A stretch of 64,000 nucleotides of DNA from Anarhynchus alexandrinus. Its lineage: Eukaryota; Chordata; Aves; Charadriiformes; Charadriidae. Below are positions 1 to 12,562 of the stretch, piece after piece. Position 1 is the first letter of the stretch; each line of letters starts with the position of its first letter. The position numbers and the translations under genes are program-made. The notes under the pieces were generated by a model, which was not told where the DNA came from, searched no databases, and saw nothing but the letters and a program-made list of their open reading frames with translations. Where the stretch lies: positions 4,560,466 to 4,624,465 of the forward strand of contig VUYV01000045.1 of NCBI GenBank assembly GCA_008711295.1. Direction: 5' to 3'.

Positions 1-2230
1 TTTTTTTTTTTTTTTAATATGGACAATACAGTCTATTTTCCTTATCTTCATTTTTGGAGTTCCTGAGCCATCTTAGAAAATTTCCCCCCAGCATTTAGCC
101 TGAATCAAACATGTAGAATTTTCCTAGCAGGGAATATTCCAGTCTACAAAAGGAAAGTTAGGTAAAAGGAAAATAACAGAAATCAGAGCCTGTTACTAGA
201 AAATATTATACAACCTGGACAACGGGAAACACTGTAATACAGGAATCACTGCAGCTACTGAAGCTTGCCACCTCTGCAATGGAGCTGCCAGTTGCTTTGG
301 TTCCACAAAGCAGCGCTATACAGGTTTTTAGGGCAGGAAGCAACCCAGAATATTATTTCTAAGGGAAATGAAAGGTGCAATTAGGAGAGGTGGTGGTAAA
401 GGCATCGCTTTCCCGTCACAGTGCCCACACAGCACAGTGGGAAAGGCTCGATAGCGCAAGCAAGGACAGGGCGGGCTCTAAAGGTCGCCCAGCTAAAAAG
501 TTGGTAGGGGGAACTAAGAGGCTTCCAGTCCCTCTCTTGCTGTCCTGCCAGGGGGACATGTAGATGGGAACAGGCTACTCCTCTGCAGATTGGAAGTAAG
601 GATTTATGGATTACTTAATCCAGAACTTTATAAAACAGCAAGATGACTTTTGGAAATGCGGAAAGACCCATCTGTCTGTTGCCTTCTTAGCATGTTGGAA
701 ATCGAAGTAGACTGTATAAGCTGAGGGTCCCAACAGTCTTCAGCACAAAATTCAGTTAAATCTCTGCCTTCAGCAGCTTCCAAATCACAGAAGCCTTGGG
801 AATATAGGAGGACTGGGACACGGGGCCTTAAGAAGCCAGAGCAGAAAATGATGTCTCCTTTCAAGAGAAATTATAAATAGTATTTAGCACCTCCAAGCAG
901 ACAAGTTCATAAGTGAGCCTGCCTGATTGTGGACTGGCTTCTTCGTCATCTTAGTATTCAGGAAAGGGAAGAATTGCCATAGCAACATTCCCATCTTCTG
1001 ACATGTATCATGCAGATCATGTAGTCAAGGCAGCGCAGCACCCTCTCACACATGTGCTCTGTGAACTTTTGTATTCCTGACGATATTAAAGAGAGAAATA
1101 TGTCTCATGATTGACACATTTGCCTCTGTGTCTTTATGATTCCTTAAAAGAAAATATGGAAATGCTTCCCTTCCCCCATCCTCCTCCTTTGAACTGTTTT
1201 CTCTTCTCCATCCCACTGAAATTATGAGAACAGCTCATGCCCCAGATCTGCAGATATATGTTCCTGACAGTAGTCCTACGCTATGCAAATGTGTAAACTG
1301 CAAAATGTAGAGGGTTTTAAAAAATTAAGTGTATCCAGCAGAATCTAAATTCTGAGTAAAAGTGCTGAAAGGAACTAGAAATCTTCCAGTACCTGCACAA
1401 TTAATGCTCCGTTAAACAAAGCCTTACATCCTTTTTCTTTTGGTTTGTTTTTTTTTTTTTTTTTAAGCTTTGAGTTAGTCTGAAATCTCCAGGCACACAT
1501 ACCAACCGTACCTATGGCACATGTCAATATATATGTCGCCCTACCTGGGAGCTGAGCTCACCAGCAGAGCAGAATACTCTACGTGTTTGCAGCCAGGGCC
1601 CGTCTAACCCCTGGGATGGCCTGGGCTACGTGAACCTCTCACTGAAAGGAAGAAAAGTCCTGCACACTACCCAGGGCTGAGCTGTGGGCCGGTGCAAATG
1701 GGATGCTGCAATGCTGTGCAGCAAAATCACCTTTGCAAGCCTGACAGCAGTGGCAGCCAGGTATTTGACTTTACAGATGTTCTTGATTTAATCGTATCAC
1801 AAACCATCCACTGGACCCCTTTCAAAGCCTACTGCCTGTTCACTATTGTGGCTCCCTTCAAAAACTCCGTACCACTAGAAATAGCTGGAATATAGTCATA
1901 CCATTAAATATATGTGCCCTGAACTATGCCTATGCCACCATTGGTTCTGACATTAAAAGTATCACAATATACTGTCACACGCCTATGTATTTTTTCCTGA
2001 GTCCTGGGATTTTACGTGCTGCGCTGTCCTTGGCAGGATCCCTATGGCACCATTTCTACATAAGGGTCGGCCTCACTAGCTGCTTCTTCAAGGAAAGGGC
2101 TCAAACCTCTGCATAACTGTATGGCCTCCGCAGAGAGAGGCCAAAACCCACCTTGACTGAGTGCTTCTCTCTGGACTGGAGATGCACCTAGCTGTGGGCT
2201 ACACCAAAGTGAGGTGATTTTTCTAACCAG
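1..2230. other. Downstream intergenic stretch, no gene seen
   Basis: The window opens with a run of 15 T, followed by unique-looking AT-rich sequence with a 17-T run at 1448-1464. The short open frames here are scattered and unconvincing. I looked for exons of ADAT2, which lies tail-to-tail with AIG1 in human, and found none. Confidence 0.5.
1448..1464. repeat. Poly(T) run, 17 bases
   Basis: Uninterrupted T run. No recognisable retroposon body was seen beside it, so it is called only as a homopolymer. Confidence 0.9.
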
Positions 2231-2464
2231 GTTAGTTTATCTTCTCTGATTTCTTACGCAGCTCTGCAGAGCTGCTTCACTCACTGCAAAATGTCGCTGT
2301 TGGGTGGCAGAACCCCCACTGTCTGTGCCAAGGGATAACGGTCTGTGCCTTTGTGTGACAGTCTGCTGGAGGCAAGTCACCTTCAGATGATGACAGGTTT
2401 TTATATCCTTACACACCCCCCCCACACCATTCCTGTCCTTCCCACTACTCCTCACCAATGTTCA

Positions 2465-2745
2465 GGGTCACTGTACAATGCTTTTGGTACCTTTACCTTC
2501 CCCAGGCAGGCTGAATGTAATGATGTTTTGGTCAGTATTGCTTGATGGTTCAGCTGGGATTATGTCTCCAACGAGCTCCCGAGCTTCACCCAGGTCTGAG
2601 AGCCCTCCCTGCCTTTGTGTACTCCACAGCTGCTCGTTCCAAGAAATAACCATTCAAGAAATTTCTTCTTTATAACTTGTCCCACGGTGACTCTTGGCCA
2701 GACTGCGTACAGGTAGTTGAGGTCCTCCATTATCATAATTTTTGC
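2465..2745 (-). mobile_element. Decayed LINE endonuclease-domain fragment (CR1/L3-like)
   Basis: Read on the minus strand, 2736-2695 gives IMIMEDLNYLYAVWP, which resembles the 'MGDFNYPxxxW' active-site motif of LINE apurinic-like endonucleases. In a different frame, 2590-2500 gives ARELVGDIIPAEPSSNTDQN followed by IITFSL, which resembles the downstream 'ExLVGDxxxxxxxGxSDHxxIxFxL' block of CR1-clade ORF2. The change of frame between the blocks, and Glu-Asp and Thr-Asp-Gln replacing Gly-Asp and Ser-Asp-His, show an inactive copy. The family assignment is by remembered motif only; it could be L3 or another CR1-clade element. The relic may extend left to about 2230. Confidence 0.55.
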
Positions 2746-3019
2746 TGCCTCTCTAAGTATTGTGCACTTAATTGCCTCTTCCTACTCTGTGACTAATAAC
2801 ACTCCTGGTCTGGTAAGCCACCTCTGGAGAAAACGGTTTGCAGCTTAACACCAGTAGCAGAAGAGGGGTGACCTCCCCCTCTTTTATCCCATTAGATCTG
2901 TCAGGTGTAAACTCAGAAGCCAAACTGGGAACCGTTATCAAATAAGAATAACTTCCTTTATTTTACATAGTAAATAAGCTAAGACAATGATATGTAGAAA
3001 GCTAGGCAGGCACTGGACT

Positions 3020-3071
3020 GCCTGCAAAATTAAACATCCAGAACTCCTGCCTGCAAAATTAAACATCCAGA
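3020..3071. repeat. Two-copy tandem repeat, 29-bp period
   Basis: The 23 bases starting 'gcctgcaaaattaaacatcc' at 3020 recur exactly at 3049, separated by six unrelated bases. It is a local duplication in unique sequence. Confidence 0.9.
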
Positions 3072-3282
3072 TCATCCCTATTGCCCTGGGCAGGATGGCC
3101 AGCAGCTCACCAGCCTCACTCCCAGGGGAAAAGTCGGAGCACAAAGAGCCACCAGTTTGGAGTTATGGTGGAATTACTGCCCGTGTCAAGAATGACACCT
3201 TTTACAGCGCCTGATTTCTTTCCATGTTAAGCAATTAACTGCCATTTGACACCTGTCATTATTTGTTTCTACAGAAGGTCAT

Positions 3283-3346
3283 GTGTGTCTGTGTGTATAT
3301 GTGTATACGTGTGTGTATATATATATCTGTATGCATGCGTGTGTTT
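3283..3346. repeat. Interrupted (TG)n/(TA)n microsatellite
   Basis: Alternating pyrimidine-purine sequence of mixed TG, TA and CG steps over about 64 bases. It is imperfect, with interruptions such as 'tatacg' and 'tgcatgcg'. The alternating pattern is the type able to adopt Z-DNA. Confidence 0.85.
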
Positions 3347-4243
3347 AACTTTTATATACACAATATACATACAGTGGGGACTATCTGCATATTAAAAAAG
3401 CAAAGAGATATTATGTCCTAGTACTGCCTGTACCATACCAATCCCTATATTTAGAATGCACACTGCGGTGATACTTCTCCAGCCTAATTGTAGATGTTTA
3501 CATTTTAATACACAAGCTATATATAAAATACCGAACTTGGACACCATGACTAGCTACCATAGAAATCTCACGAAAAAGATGCTATTTTACTTCTGTCTCA
3601 TTTTACACAGCTCTAAGGAACAGCAAATACCTCCTCTGGTGGGCCACGAAGCCTGTGGCCTACCTTTCAAATTTCCGTGCCGGCATTTATTGTGTTGAGG
3701 TTCAAATCCCTTTACAGCGGTGGTCCGAACAAGAAAAGGGCACTTAAGGGAACAAGACTACAACTTGCTCTTCTGGGTTACATTAAAATCCATTGATTTC
3801 CATCTGTTACTCGAACAAAACAGAGTGCTGCGTATTTGATAAAAATAAAATTGCTTATTTTGGAGAATATACATTAAGTATGTTTGATGTTTATGGCCTG
3901 TAAATTGGACAGTTCTGTTCTTCTTAGAGTTACTTAATAATGCAAGTAAGAGGAAGTCGCTATGCTCAAAAGACCTATTTTCACTCTAAGCACAAAAAGC
4001 TCTTTCATTACGTCATGAGAAGCGCTACAGAAAGTGTCCCCCCTGCCGGTCCACCTGCCCCCTCCTCATTCAGCAAAGCCCCTGTGCGGGAAGTACAGCG
4101 GGCACCCAGGTACTTTTCTAAAGAGGTCAGCAGCTAGACTTTTTTACTTCCCAGGCTAATTTCATTTCCCCTTTGCTCCTCTTGCTTCGGAAAGGAGAGA
4201 TCATCGCCGCTGTAGGAAGTTGCCCAGTCAAACCTGCAACTGC

Positions 4244-4259
4244 TTTTTTTTTTTTTTTT
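4244..4259. repeat. Poly(T) run, 16 bases
   Basis: Uninterrupted T run; no element recognised next to it. Confidence 0.9.
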
Positions 4260-6466
4260 CCTGGGACTTCTGCAATAGTCAATCCCCAGGTTCAATATCG
4301 CAGCCAGACACGTTGCAGACACCTGCGCTTCTACAACACATACGAATGTGTTGGGCCAAACACAGTGGCCCAACTACATAATAAAACTCCCAGGTTTCTT
4401 TCCTTCCCTGCAGCACCCGGGATCCAGTTTAAGCGGCTGGCTACAGCAGCACGGGAAGCTTTGGAGCACGGGAGCGGAGCGGTGCGGCCGGGATACCCTA
4501 GAGGAGGTGACCTCTTCTACTAGCATGCACTACGCTCTGATGATCCTTCTTTTGCTGCTGCAGATGGAAACCACCCGTCACCAACATTTGCCCCTGTTCA
4601 CATGAAACACGGGAGAGTTAAAAGACGGGATGAGTAGCACAAGGCTGCATTCAGAGGCGACCTCGCCTACACATCTCCTGCTGCTTGCTCCTTTACTCCC
4701 AGAGCAGGAACACCAAACCTACCTCAGTGGTGCTAACCTCAGGTTGATGGTCTCTTCAGGACTATACTTTAACTCAAGTTTTAGATTATAAATCCTTCCA
4801 GTGTTCAGTCTTAACGGTATGTGAGTCTTCAAAGGCTACCGAAGTGCGTATCAGAGCCCTGCAGACTGACCAATCTTTATAGAAAAGAAAAGGTGAAGAA
4901 GAAATTGTTGTTTAGGATTTGAAATACTCTTTGAAGAGCAAACTCAATAGGAAAACCCAACTAAGAAGCGTATGCCTCATACACTGTCATTAAAAGCTGC
5001 CACGTGGGAGCCTGCAGAACGGTTAGCCATTTCTCACTCTACTCAGTGTCCAAGTGGCTTTGACGTGCACTGGTGCTAATTTAGCTAATATTACTCATGT
5101 GGGCAGAGAAGCAATGAACCAACTTAAAATTAGGGAAAATATTTGTCATTTTCCTTTAAAATAAGGCAACGGTTGCTAAAGAGGGACAGCAAACTATGCT
5201 TTTATCACACACAAGCTAAATCACAGACTAAAATAATTTCTTTTTGAAACTGTGGCAAAAATTTGCAAATTGTGGCAACCGCTTTGTAACAGAGTGGTAT
5301 GGGAACTGTGCATATATGTTTTGGGGTAGCTAAATGCATGCAGAAAGTGAGGATGAGCTTTCTAAAGCCAAATAGGGGATACAGTTGTTCTGAAATTCAC
5401 GGCAACTCTGTGGCTAGGCTTTCTGACCAGCCTTAAAAAAAAATCCCCCCTTTTTTGTGTTCTATACTAAGTCAAGAGAGTATTATTAAGATTGCAAAGT
5501 CAGGCGTTCAAGAGTGAGGTAATGTCAGAATTAAGGCTGTCTGTTCAACCTTAATTTGGCCCCTTGTGAGTGTGAATTATGATAATGCCTTTAATTAGAT
5601 GATCACAATATTTTTTCCTATGCCTCATTCATAACACATGATGGATGGTGCTCACTGAATGATGAAACTGTATTTTGTTTTTTCCTTGTGGTTCAAGGTG
5701 TGGCAGCCTGCCTTATTTACTGCACGCTATATTCTTCTCTGGCAACAAAACTAATGATTCCTTCACAGAGTTTTCTATGTGGTTTATCATTACAGCTATG
5801 ACATACTCAACAAACATTACTAATTTAATTTTACTGCAGTCCTCACGGGAAAGCTAGAGGTTTTTTTCACGTAGTTTATCCATCTAGAACCTATTCTCAT
5901 TGCTCAGGTTTTCATCAAAGCTTTGCTTCCTTCGTATTTGGTCCAGGCAGCTTTATTTGCATCAGCTTTGGGGAGGTATTGACAATACCCGGGAACCAAA
6001 GGCGGGGTCCCCATTCTGGTGTGTGTCTTGGGTAGTCAGGCCTGGAGAAGGTCCACAGATCAGGGACAGCAGGGAAAATCCTCTACAGCCACAAGACAGA
6101 TCATTCCCAAAATTAATAAATGCTTTGGAGAATTACCTGTGCCCTACAGGGAAGTGCAGGCATATTTTTTCTAAAACTTGGACAAAGACAAATGGATTTT
6201 CCTCATAAATTCAGAAGTGTTACTAACATAAATGCTATCCTTCTTCCAAAGACCCAGTTGCACAGCAAGAGAAAAGTAGAGAAAAGTTTTCCAGACACGA
6301 TTTTTTTTTTCACAGACTTGCACTTGGAAATAGATGACTTGTTCTGACAAAAAGTTTTCCACCAAAAAAATAGTTCCCCCAAGAGAAATACCTTTCAGGG
6401 ACAATTTCAGCCAAGATGGTTGAAATTTGGCAAGCTTACAAGTGACTTTTACTTTAGTCATCATTC

Positions 6467-6495
6467 ATCCATCATCTTTCTTAAGAATGATGGAT
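6467..6495. repeat. Short perfect-arm stem-loop
   Basis: ATCCATCAT at 6467-6475 is the exact reverse complement of ATGATGGAT at 6487-6495. The 11-base spacer itself contains TCTTAAGA. It could form a small hairpin; no function is implied. Confidence 0.7.
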
Positions 6496-8740
6496 TGTGT
6501 AATTCTAAAGGGAATGAACACAGTCTAGAAGAGCGCTCTCTGGGTACATAGGCCCCTCAGTTATTTATATCACGGTTCATACATCATAGGCTGGATTTAA
6601 TGCTCTAAACTGTTTTTGACTTTAAATACAATGATTCAAACCTCACAGGAGGTGGAGAACTTTTTAAGATCTGAGAAGACAAATTGAGTTCAAACCTTCT
6701 TGGAATACTATAAATTTCCTCAAACCAAATGAAATCCACCACATTTTGTGTCACATCTATTGCCTTTGGCTAACATTGCCAATCTCAGGAGCTTAACTGA
6801 GATCTACACTTGATAGCCTACTTTTTTGAGGTGCTGAATATTCACAAATTCACAGACATGAGGGATGACAATTTTTAGTGTCAATATGCTGTACCTCTGA
6901 AAGCGAGTCTTCTTTCTCTCGGACACCTACCTATGGATTTGGCTATGTGATTTTGACCTCTGATGTTTCTGTTCTCTTTATATTCTTACTACATTTCCAG
7001 TATCACCTAAAATGGCATGGTATTAGAAGAAAAACACATCTGGAGCAGGTGCAAAACTTACTGAGAAAGAAGAATCTTTCCAGCAACAGCCAGTTTTTGA
7101 GGTCTCAGCCATTCAGTGGTGCAATAAATACAGCAGAGACATTCAGAGTGTGCTCCAGCAGAAAGCGTACAGCTGCGTGGCATTTTGGCATTTCTTATTT
7201 TTATTTAACACATTCTTTCCATCAGAATGGATTCTTGAATTCGGTGAAGGAAACAATCCCTGTGAAATAGAAAAATTGCAAAAATGTCCTAGGCTTAGCA
7301 GCAGAGCATGAGTTATGCAAGTTCTTCAAATGACAAGCAAGTCAACAGGGTTTGTGCTTTGGGCTTCCCACCCTAAGCCACAGTTGATAATCTCTCACAA
7401 TGCGATGTCTGTCACCGCTGCTGCTGCTGTTGGGAAGCAGAGTCAGATTCCTTAGCACACTCATTGTCCACCAGCACTTCCATGTGCTACCACAGCTTTC
7501 AGAAGCAGTGACTTTTAACAGATCCCAGCTCACTAAACATGACTGAACCCATGTTTTCTTTCTTTCCTGAATTTTGAAAGCCTGGTGCAAGTAACAGACA
7601 CCTTACCACCTCCAATAACAACTATCTATTACAATCAAACCCTGGTTATCTGTGAACAGAGTAACCATGCTGCAGTATTACTGTGCATATGTAATGCACA
7701 GCTCACGTCCAGGGGAACAGAACATCCCTAACGCAAGGCCACGTGGCTACAGCTAATTTGCTTCCAAATTCTGCTGGTTTTGTGTGTCCTGTCCTCTCCC
7801 TCTGTGGGACCATTAGAGGAGCTCCTCCTTCTTTATCTGGGCACTTATTTCCATGAACTTTCTAGTATCTTGCCTAGCTTTGAGATCTTTGCAACTCTGA
7901 TCAAGAAGTTAAAAATTATTGAGAGGACAGGCAGTCACAACGACAATATCATCACAGAAGCCTTATTTTTGAAGGAAACCAACCAAAAAGCACATTGCTG
8001 AACTTGTGCACTGTTTCCTACGGCAGTGTGTTCATAAATACAAATATATTTTAAAAAATGGGGAGGCATGTCATGAGTTGCATGAGATCAATTTCCCCCA
8101 GAACTGTTCCAGAGCAGAAACGTGGTTAAATAATATTAAAACACTGCAGAAATCACTTTAATAAAAAACACACATTAACATTAACACAACTTTGAAGCGC
8201 TCCACACGTGTTAAAATAAATACATCTAAATACACTAATGAATAAATGTGTGATGTCAATACCAAGACATTTGGATCTTAAAGTTACTTTTTTATAAATA
8301 ATGTCTTGCTGAAAATTATCCCATTCACTTTATTTTAAATTCTAGACATGTTTTCTGCCTTCTAGAGTTCCTTCTTGATTGCCTGATAATTAAACAGAAT
8401 CCTGTCAAGTTTAAACGATTGCTAGTATTTTGCAACTGAATTTCTAATACAAACAGGCATACATTTAACTTAAAACATTTGCTTATGTGCCTTCCTGAAG
8501 TAAAGCTTAAATGCTCTCTGTGGTACAACATTAATGGCTCAGCCCATCTACTGAGAACTTACACCTTGAAAATGCAGGATCAGGCTTTGTACTAGGGAAA
8601 TAAGAAAAATCCTCATGTAGAAGTAATATCATCTACAGTTGACGCTGGAAAACCTGAAAATGTATCATTCAAATGCCATCAATCCATCTAGAATTTCAAG
8701 AATCAGCATGAAGAACCAGAAACGTGGGGATAATTTGATC

Positions 8741-8746
8741 TTTATT
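8741..8746 (-). terminator. Candidate distal poly(A) signal of AIG1
   Basis: AATAAA on the minus strand (in context CTAAATAAAGATC), about 620 bases after the AIG1 stop codon. It is a canonical hexamer in the right orientation; its use is inferred. Confidence 0.5.
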
Positions 8747-8962
8747 TAGGCATATTTAAGAAAAGCTGCATCATATTCAGATAGTCTAACACTGCAAATA
8801 AGATTTTACTGGACTGATAAAATTATTAACATCACCAATTTAAGGCAGCTGTTACATAGTGTTGCATTAATATTTCAGTCAGATTGAATTCTTCTTCGGA
8901 TACATTCATGCAATTAACTTCTATTGTATTTTTACACTGTACTTTGAAATATATAGGATTGT

Positions 8963-8968
8963 TTTATT
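8963..8968 (-). terminator. Candidate proximal poly(A) signal of AIG1
   Basis: AATAAA on the minus strand (in context GGGAAATAAAACAATC), about 400 bases after the AIG1 stop. It could give a shorter 3' UTR than the hexamer at 8741-8746. Confidence 0.4.
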
Positions 8969-9366
8969 TCCCCGTATTAGACTTATCTGGTTAAGCTTTT
9001 CTCAAACAATACAGAGAATGGACTCATTGTTCTTCTTGGTGGAAGTGAAAAGATTTAATGACTTAATGATTTAATGGCTTACTTGATGCAAGAAATGCAC
9101 GTTGAGAATGCCATGGAGATAAATATACATCTTATATGTGTATGTCACATGCAAGCATGGAGGAATAGGAACGGAGGTTGAAATATTATTATTATTCTTA
9201 GCTAAAATCATTTTCCCTCCATATGAAATCCAAAAATATCCTTGCACTGAGCAGAGGGCCCATTAAACTTCCTCCTTTCCAAAAGATTCCTCTCCATGCC
9301 AGTCTCTGTTGGGGATGAGAAATCTTCCACGGGGCCATTAACAATCCTCCATGTTGCCTCTATTGT

Positions 9367-9404
9367 TCAGTCCAATTTCGGCTTTTCTTTTCCTTCTTCA
9401 ATAC
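9367..9404 (-). CDS. AIG1: AIG1 terminal coding exon with stop codon
   Basis: On the minus strand an acceptor (ATATGTTTTCAG) precedes GT ATT GAA GAA and so on. With the T left over from the previous exon, the junction codon is TGT (Cys), followed by IEEGKEKPKLD and TGA at 9369-9367. Human AIG1 ends SMEEEKEKPKLE, so length and charge pattern agree and the split codon position is consistent. The tail is lysine- and glutamate-rich and is presumably the soluble end after the last membrane helix. The intron before it is 3158 bp. The exon is too short (38 coding bases) to stand out as an open frame; it was found by looking for this tail downstream of the exon at 12563-12726. Together the three exons give 105 residues, the same as human AIG1 from His134 to the end. 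Confidence 0.93.
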
Positions 9405-12400
9405 CTGAAAACATATGGAGAGTAGCTTTTAAAAATATCTCAATGAATAAAAATGAAGAGTTTACTTAGAGAGGTTCTTCTAATGCGGTAATCTTTCTTT
9501 TCCTTCTGTTGCTGTTTCTCCCCTACCTGCTCACATGCTCTTGCATGTGTTACCTCACCTGCTGTGAACGAAAAGAGCATCTGCGCACCTGATGGCAGTG
9601 GTTGTCCAGTAACAAATCGCACAACCCTCCCTCCCTCCAGACCATTTTCAAATCAGCCTAACCCCCTGCCGCACGCTCAGCCTTTGACTGCTGCAGGGGT
9701 CTGGGAACAGTTAGTTCCCTCACCTCCTCTGCTTACCCACAAGCAAATTAAAGTAGATGTTATTATAGCTGAAGCTAAGCAGCCGACTTTACTTGAAAGC
9801 AAGTTTTTAAAGTTGTGTTTCAGAATTCAGTAACTTTGACACCCCCCCCATTTCAACATTGGAGTTTTAAATATTTGCAAGTGCACCTCCCTTTTTTGAG
9901 AGTACAAGAATGAAGACTCAATTGCTGTTGATAGGGTGCCTCTCTCTTCTTGAAACGACCATGTCGTTTAGTAATATCAGGAGGGCTGAGTTGAGTGTAG
10001 GGCTCCTTAAAGAACTTCTCCTTGCTGCAGGACTTGTCTCTTTTCTATGCTCAGCGAAGTCTGGGCTGGGCAGCAGATTTTGTTTTTTCTGGCAATGAAA
10101 ACATTCAGCTATTTCATATGCCTGTTCCTGGACAATGAATTACTATTGGTATCTGACACAAGTATTGTTCTTCTGACTAAGCCCTCTCTGCCAGACATCT
10201 CAAATACAAATATTTCTTTTGGAGGTTTTCAGGCCTGCTGCATGCTGGAAAAGAAAGACTTCTGCGGACTGAAGGCAAAGGGGAAGCAATGTTTGAGAAC
10301 GGTGAGAGGAAAATCCAGTCACAAGTAAGATCACCTGCTAATGCAATATACGCATAGATGGTAGGTACACCAAAAGTCACTTTAAAAACATAGTTAATTA
10401 ATTCCAGTACGGGAAACAGTAAGACCCATCTGCAGCTAGAAAGCACAACTGCAGAGCCGCCTTGCTGAAAGAAGCAACACGGAAACAAATGGGTGTGCGC
10501 ATTGCCAGCAGCCCAAGTACAACGGCCCTGGGTGTTGCTGGCAAACCAACGTAATGGAAGAGCCACAGTTGAAGGTTTAACAACCAAAACAAGAGGCCGG
10601 ATCCAAAAGATTACAGTGGGTTTAAAAGGCTGCTCCAGAGCCAACCTTGAGTCTTCTGCTTTCTGCTGGAATGAACTTTTCCAATATTTTAAAATGAGCT
10701 GTTTTATTTGCCTTTTTAAAAGAGCCTCTTTCCTTTCTTCTGAAGCACTCTACTGCAGATGCATCGAATAGTTTGGCAGGAATGCAGATACCCTCAAAAC
10801 TGTGGACAGACACTGGCTTGTACAAAGGGCAAATTTTTCCTTGCCTACCATGTTTGTGGTTTAACTTGGAAAAACTAACTGCAAATCATTTTGTCAGTAG
10901 TGAGGTTTTATTTAATGCATCTCGAGAGGAAAAGGAAAAAAACTCCAAACCCAAACAACCCCCTCTCACCCCAGAAATCTTCTCATGGCAGACTGCTTTA
11001 ATTTGCAAGCTTACTGCTCAAAAGCCCCTTTTAAATGTACACTTTTCAAATAATATTTTCCCAAGTCTCGCATGGTGACAGACTGGCATTATTTTACATC
11101 TCTGCTCTTCATGGCGTGCCTGCCATACGCTTCAGGTTAGGTTTATTGAAGTGTTTCAAGCACAGCAGATCAGCAGGTGACTCACGGCATTTTCTGGTTT
11201 GCAAGTGCTTGAGCCACAAAGGAATTTGGATCAATGTTCTTTAACCAAATCAAGGAAATGATGGGGAGGATAATAAAGTGGCCATGGTGAACACTGGAAG
11301 AGGTTGGAAGAATGACTCGATTGACGTTAGCTCCTCTAGGGTGGAGGGCCACAAGAACTAGGGATTTTGTTATGCATACTGTGGAATAGCGAGGGAGATT
11401 TTCCACTATTTACTTATTCATGGACTTGGTAAGAACACGTGATTCTTCACCGCATTATTATTCTTCATACAGGACTTAGGTCAAGTGAAATTATTCCTTG
11501 TGGCTGGCTTTTTTAGAGACTTCTTTCCTGAATTAACTTAAATAAGTTAAATAGACGTGAATGTGACATCAAACTGAGGACTGGAAAACAGACTTGAACA
11601 CCGTGGCCAATGATTGCTGGTTCTAGAGCAAAACAAAAAAGACGCTTTATACCCACGTGCTCATATGAGCAAACAGCAAGTAAAACTGCTTTGAGTTCCT
11701 GGCATTAGGTTCTACCTAGTTCTGGAGAACTTGTTAAAAGAGATTTGTATGTGCAATACACTACTACGTGAATTTACGGTGTATTAACCAGTGCACACTA
11801 GGTTTCCCAAAAGGGGATTCAAGCTGTTCACACAGTCCCAACGTGTTATGGGTCCAACGAATGTAATGACAGAATTCCCACGGAGCACGGATTTCACTCC
11901 AGTTGTGATTTGCCACTCCGGCGATTATGAATGTTGTTTGTTTATTTCAGTCAATTTGATAAATGAAAAACATCTTCCATAGATTCAAGGAACCTACTTT
12001 TAATCTTGCGTTTGCCTTATTTTCCCTTTTCCTCAACTCAGCAATGGTTGGTCTTGGCAGGGTAGATGACGTACAGTCTGCACAGTTATGCTTACCCTGC
12101 ACTAAAATGATCTTTCATTCCTATTATATTACATGAACATATTCATCTTCCTTTCCACCTCATACCTGAAAATACTAAAATAATATATTTTTATTTCTAA
12201 GTCTAAGCTTACCATTAACAGCATTCCCACAGAATGATACTTTATTCTAGCTGCATTTAATGGGTTCATCAGCTAATAAGTGGGTTGTAAACCAAGTGGG
12301 TTGCAAACCTCTCAGGTAATTGCCAACAGCTCTTAAATTAGTATTGGAAGTTACAAAAAAGAATACATATTCATAGCTGTCATGGTCTCCAGCAGCCATT

Positions 12401-12562
12401 CCGTTCATCTGGCTGCTTTTAAGAGCAAGCAAGCAAGACGTTTCAGTGGAACTTTTGTCATTCTCCTTTGTTTTAGCCAGCTTAAAACCTTGACTTTCAG
12501 GGGAGCATACTCAAGTCCAAGTGACGTATTTCATGAGTTAACATTCCTGAAACAATACTCAC
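9405..12562 (-). other. AIG1: AIG1 last intron
   Basis: A GTGAGT donor at the right end and a TTTTCAG acceptor at the left end bound 3158 bp. Inside I see no further exon, CR1 copy or RNA gene. Open frames on both strands (for example at 10177-10644 on minus and 9564-9833 on plus) are short, overlap each other in conflicting frames and match nothing I recognise. Confidence 0.85.

Larger units (their letters stand above)
2746..8715. other. Downstream intergenic stretch, no gene seen
   Basis: Besides the short repeats listed separately, this holds a small CpG-containing patch at about 4420-4510 and AT-rich sequence from 8030 to 8330. The AT-rich part has three plus-strand AATAAA hexamers at 8160-8165, 8215-8220 and 8241-8246. 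These could mark the 3' end of a gene converging on AIG1, but no coding exon supports this. Frames at 4173-4523 and 6878-7270 on plus are not recognisable proteins. Confidence 0.5.
8720..9366 (-). other. AIG1: Putative AIG1 3' UTR
   Basis: This sequence follows the AIG1 stop codon on the minus strand. It is AT-rich, with no splice signal or long frame that I can see. It contains a short ATA/ATT triplet run near 9184-9198 and two AATAAA hexamers, at 8968-8963 and 8746-8741. The left end is inferred from the second hexamer plus the usual 10-30 base cleavage distance; transcript data could move it. Confidence 0.6.

Noticed and set aside
1..8700. ADAT2 coding exons downstream of AIG1
   Set aside because: Looked for the deaminase motifs (HAEMVAI, EPCIMC) and C-terminal sequence on the plus strand; none seen.
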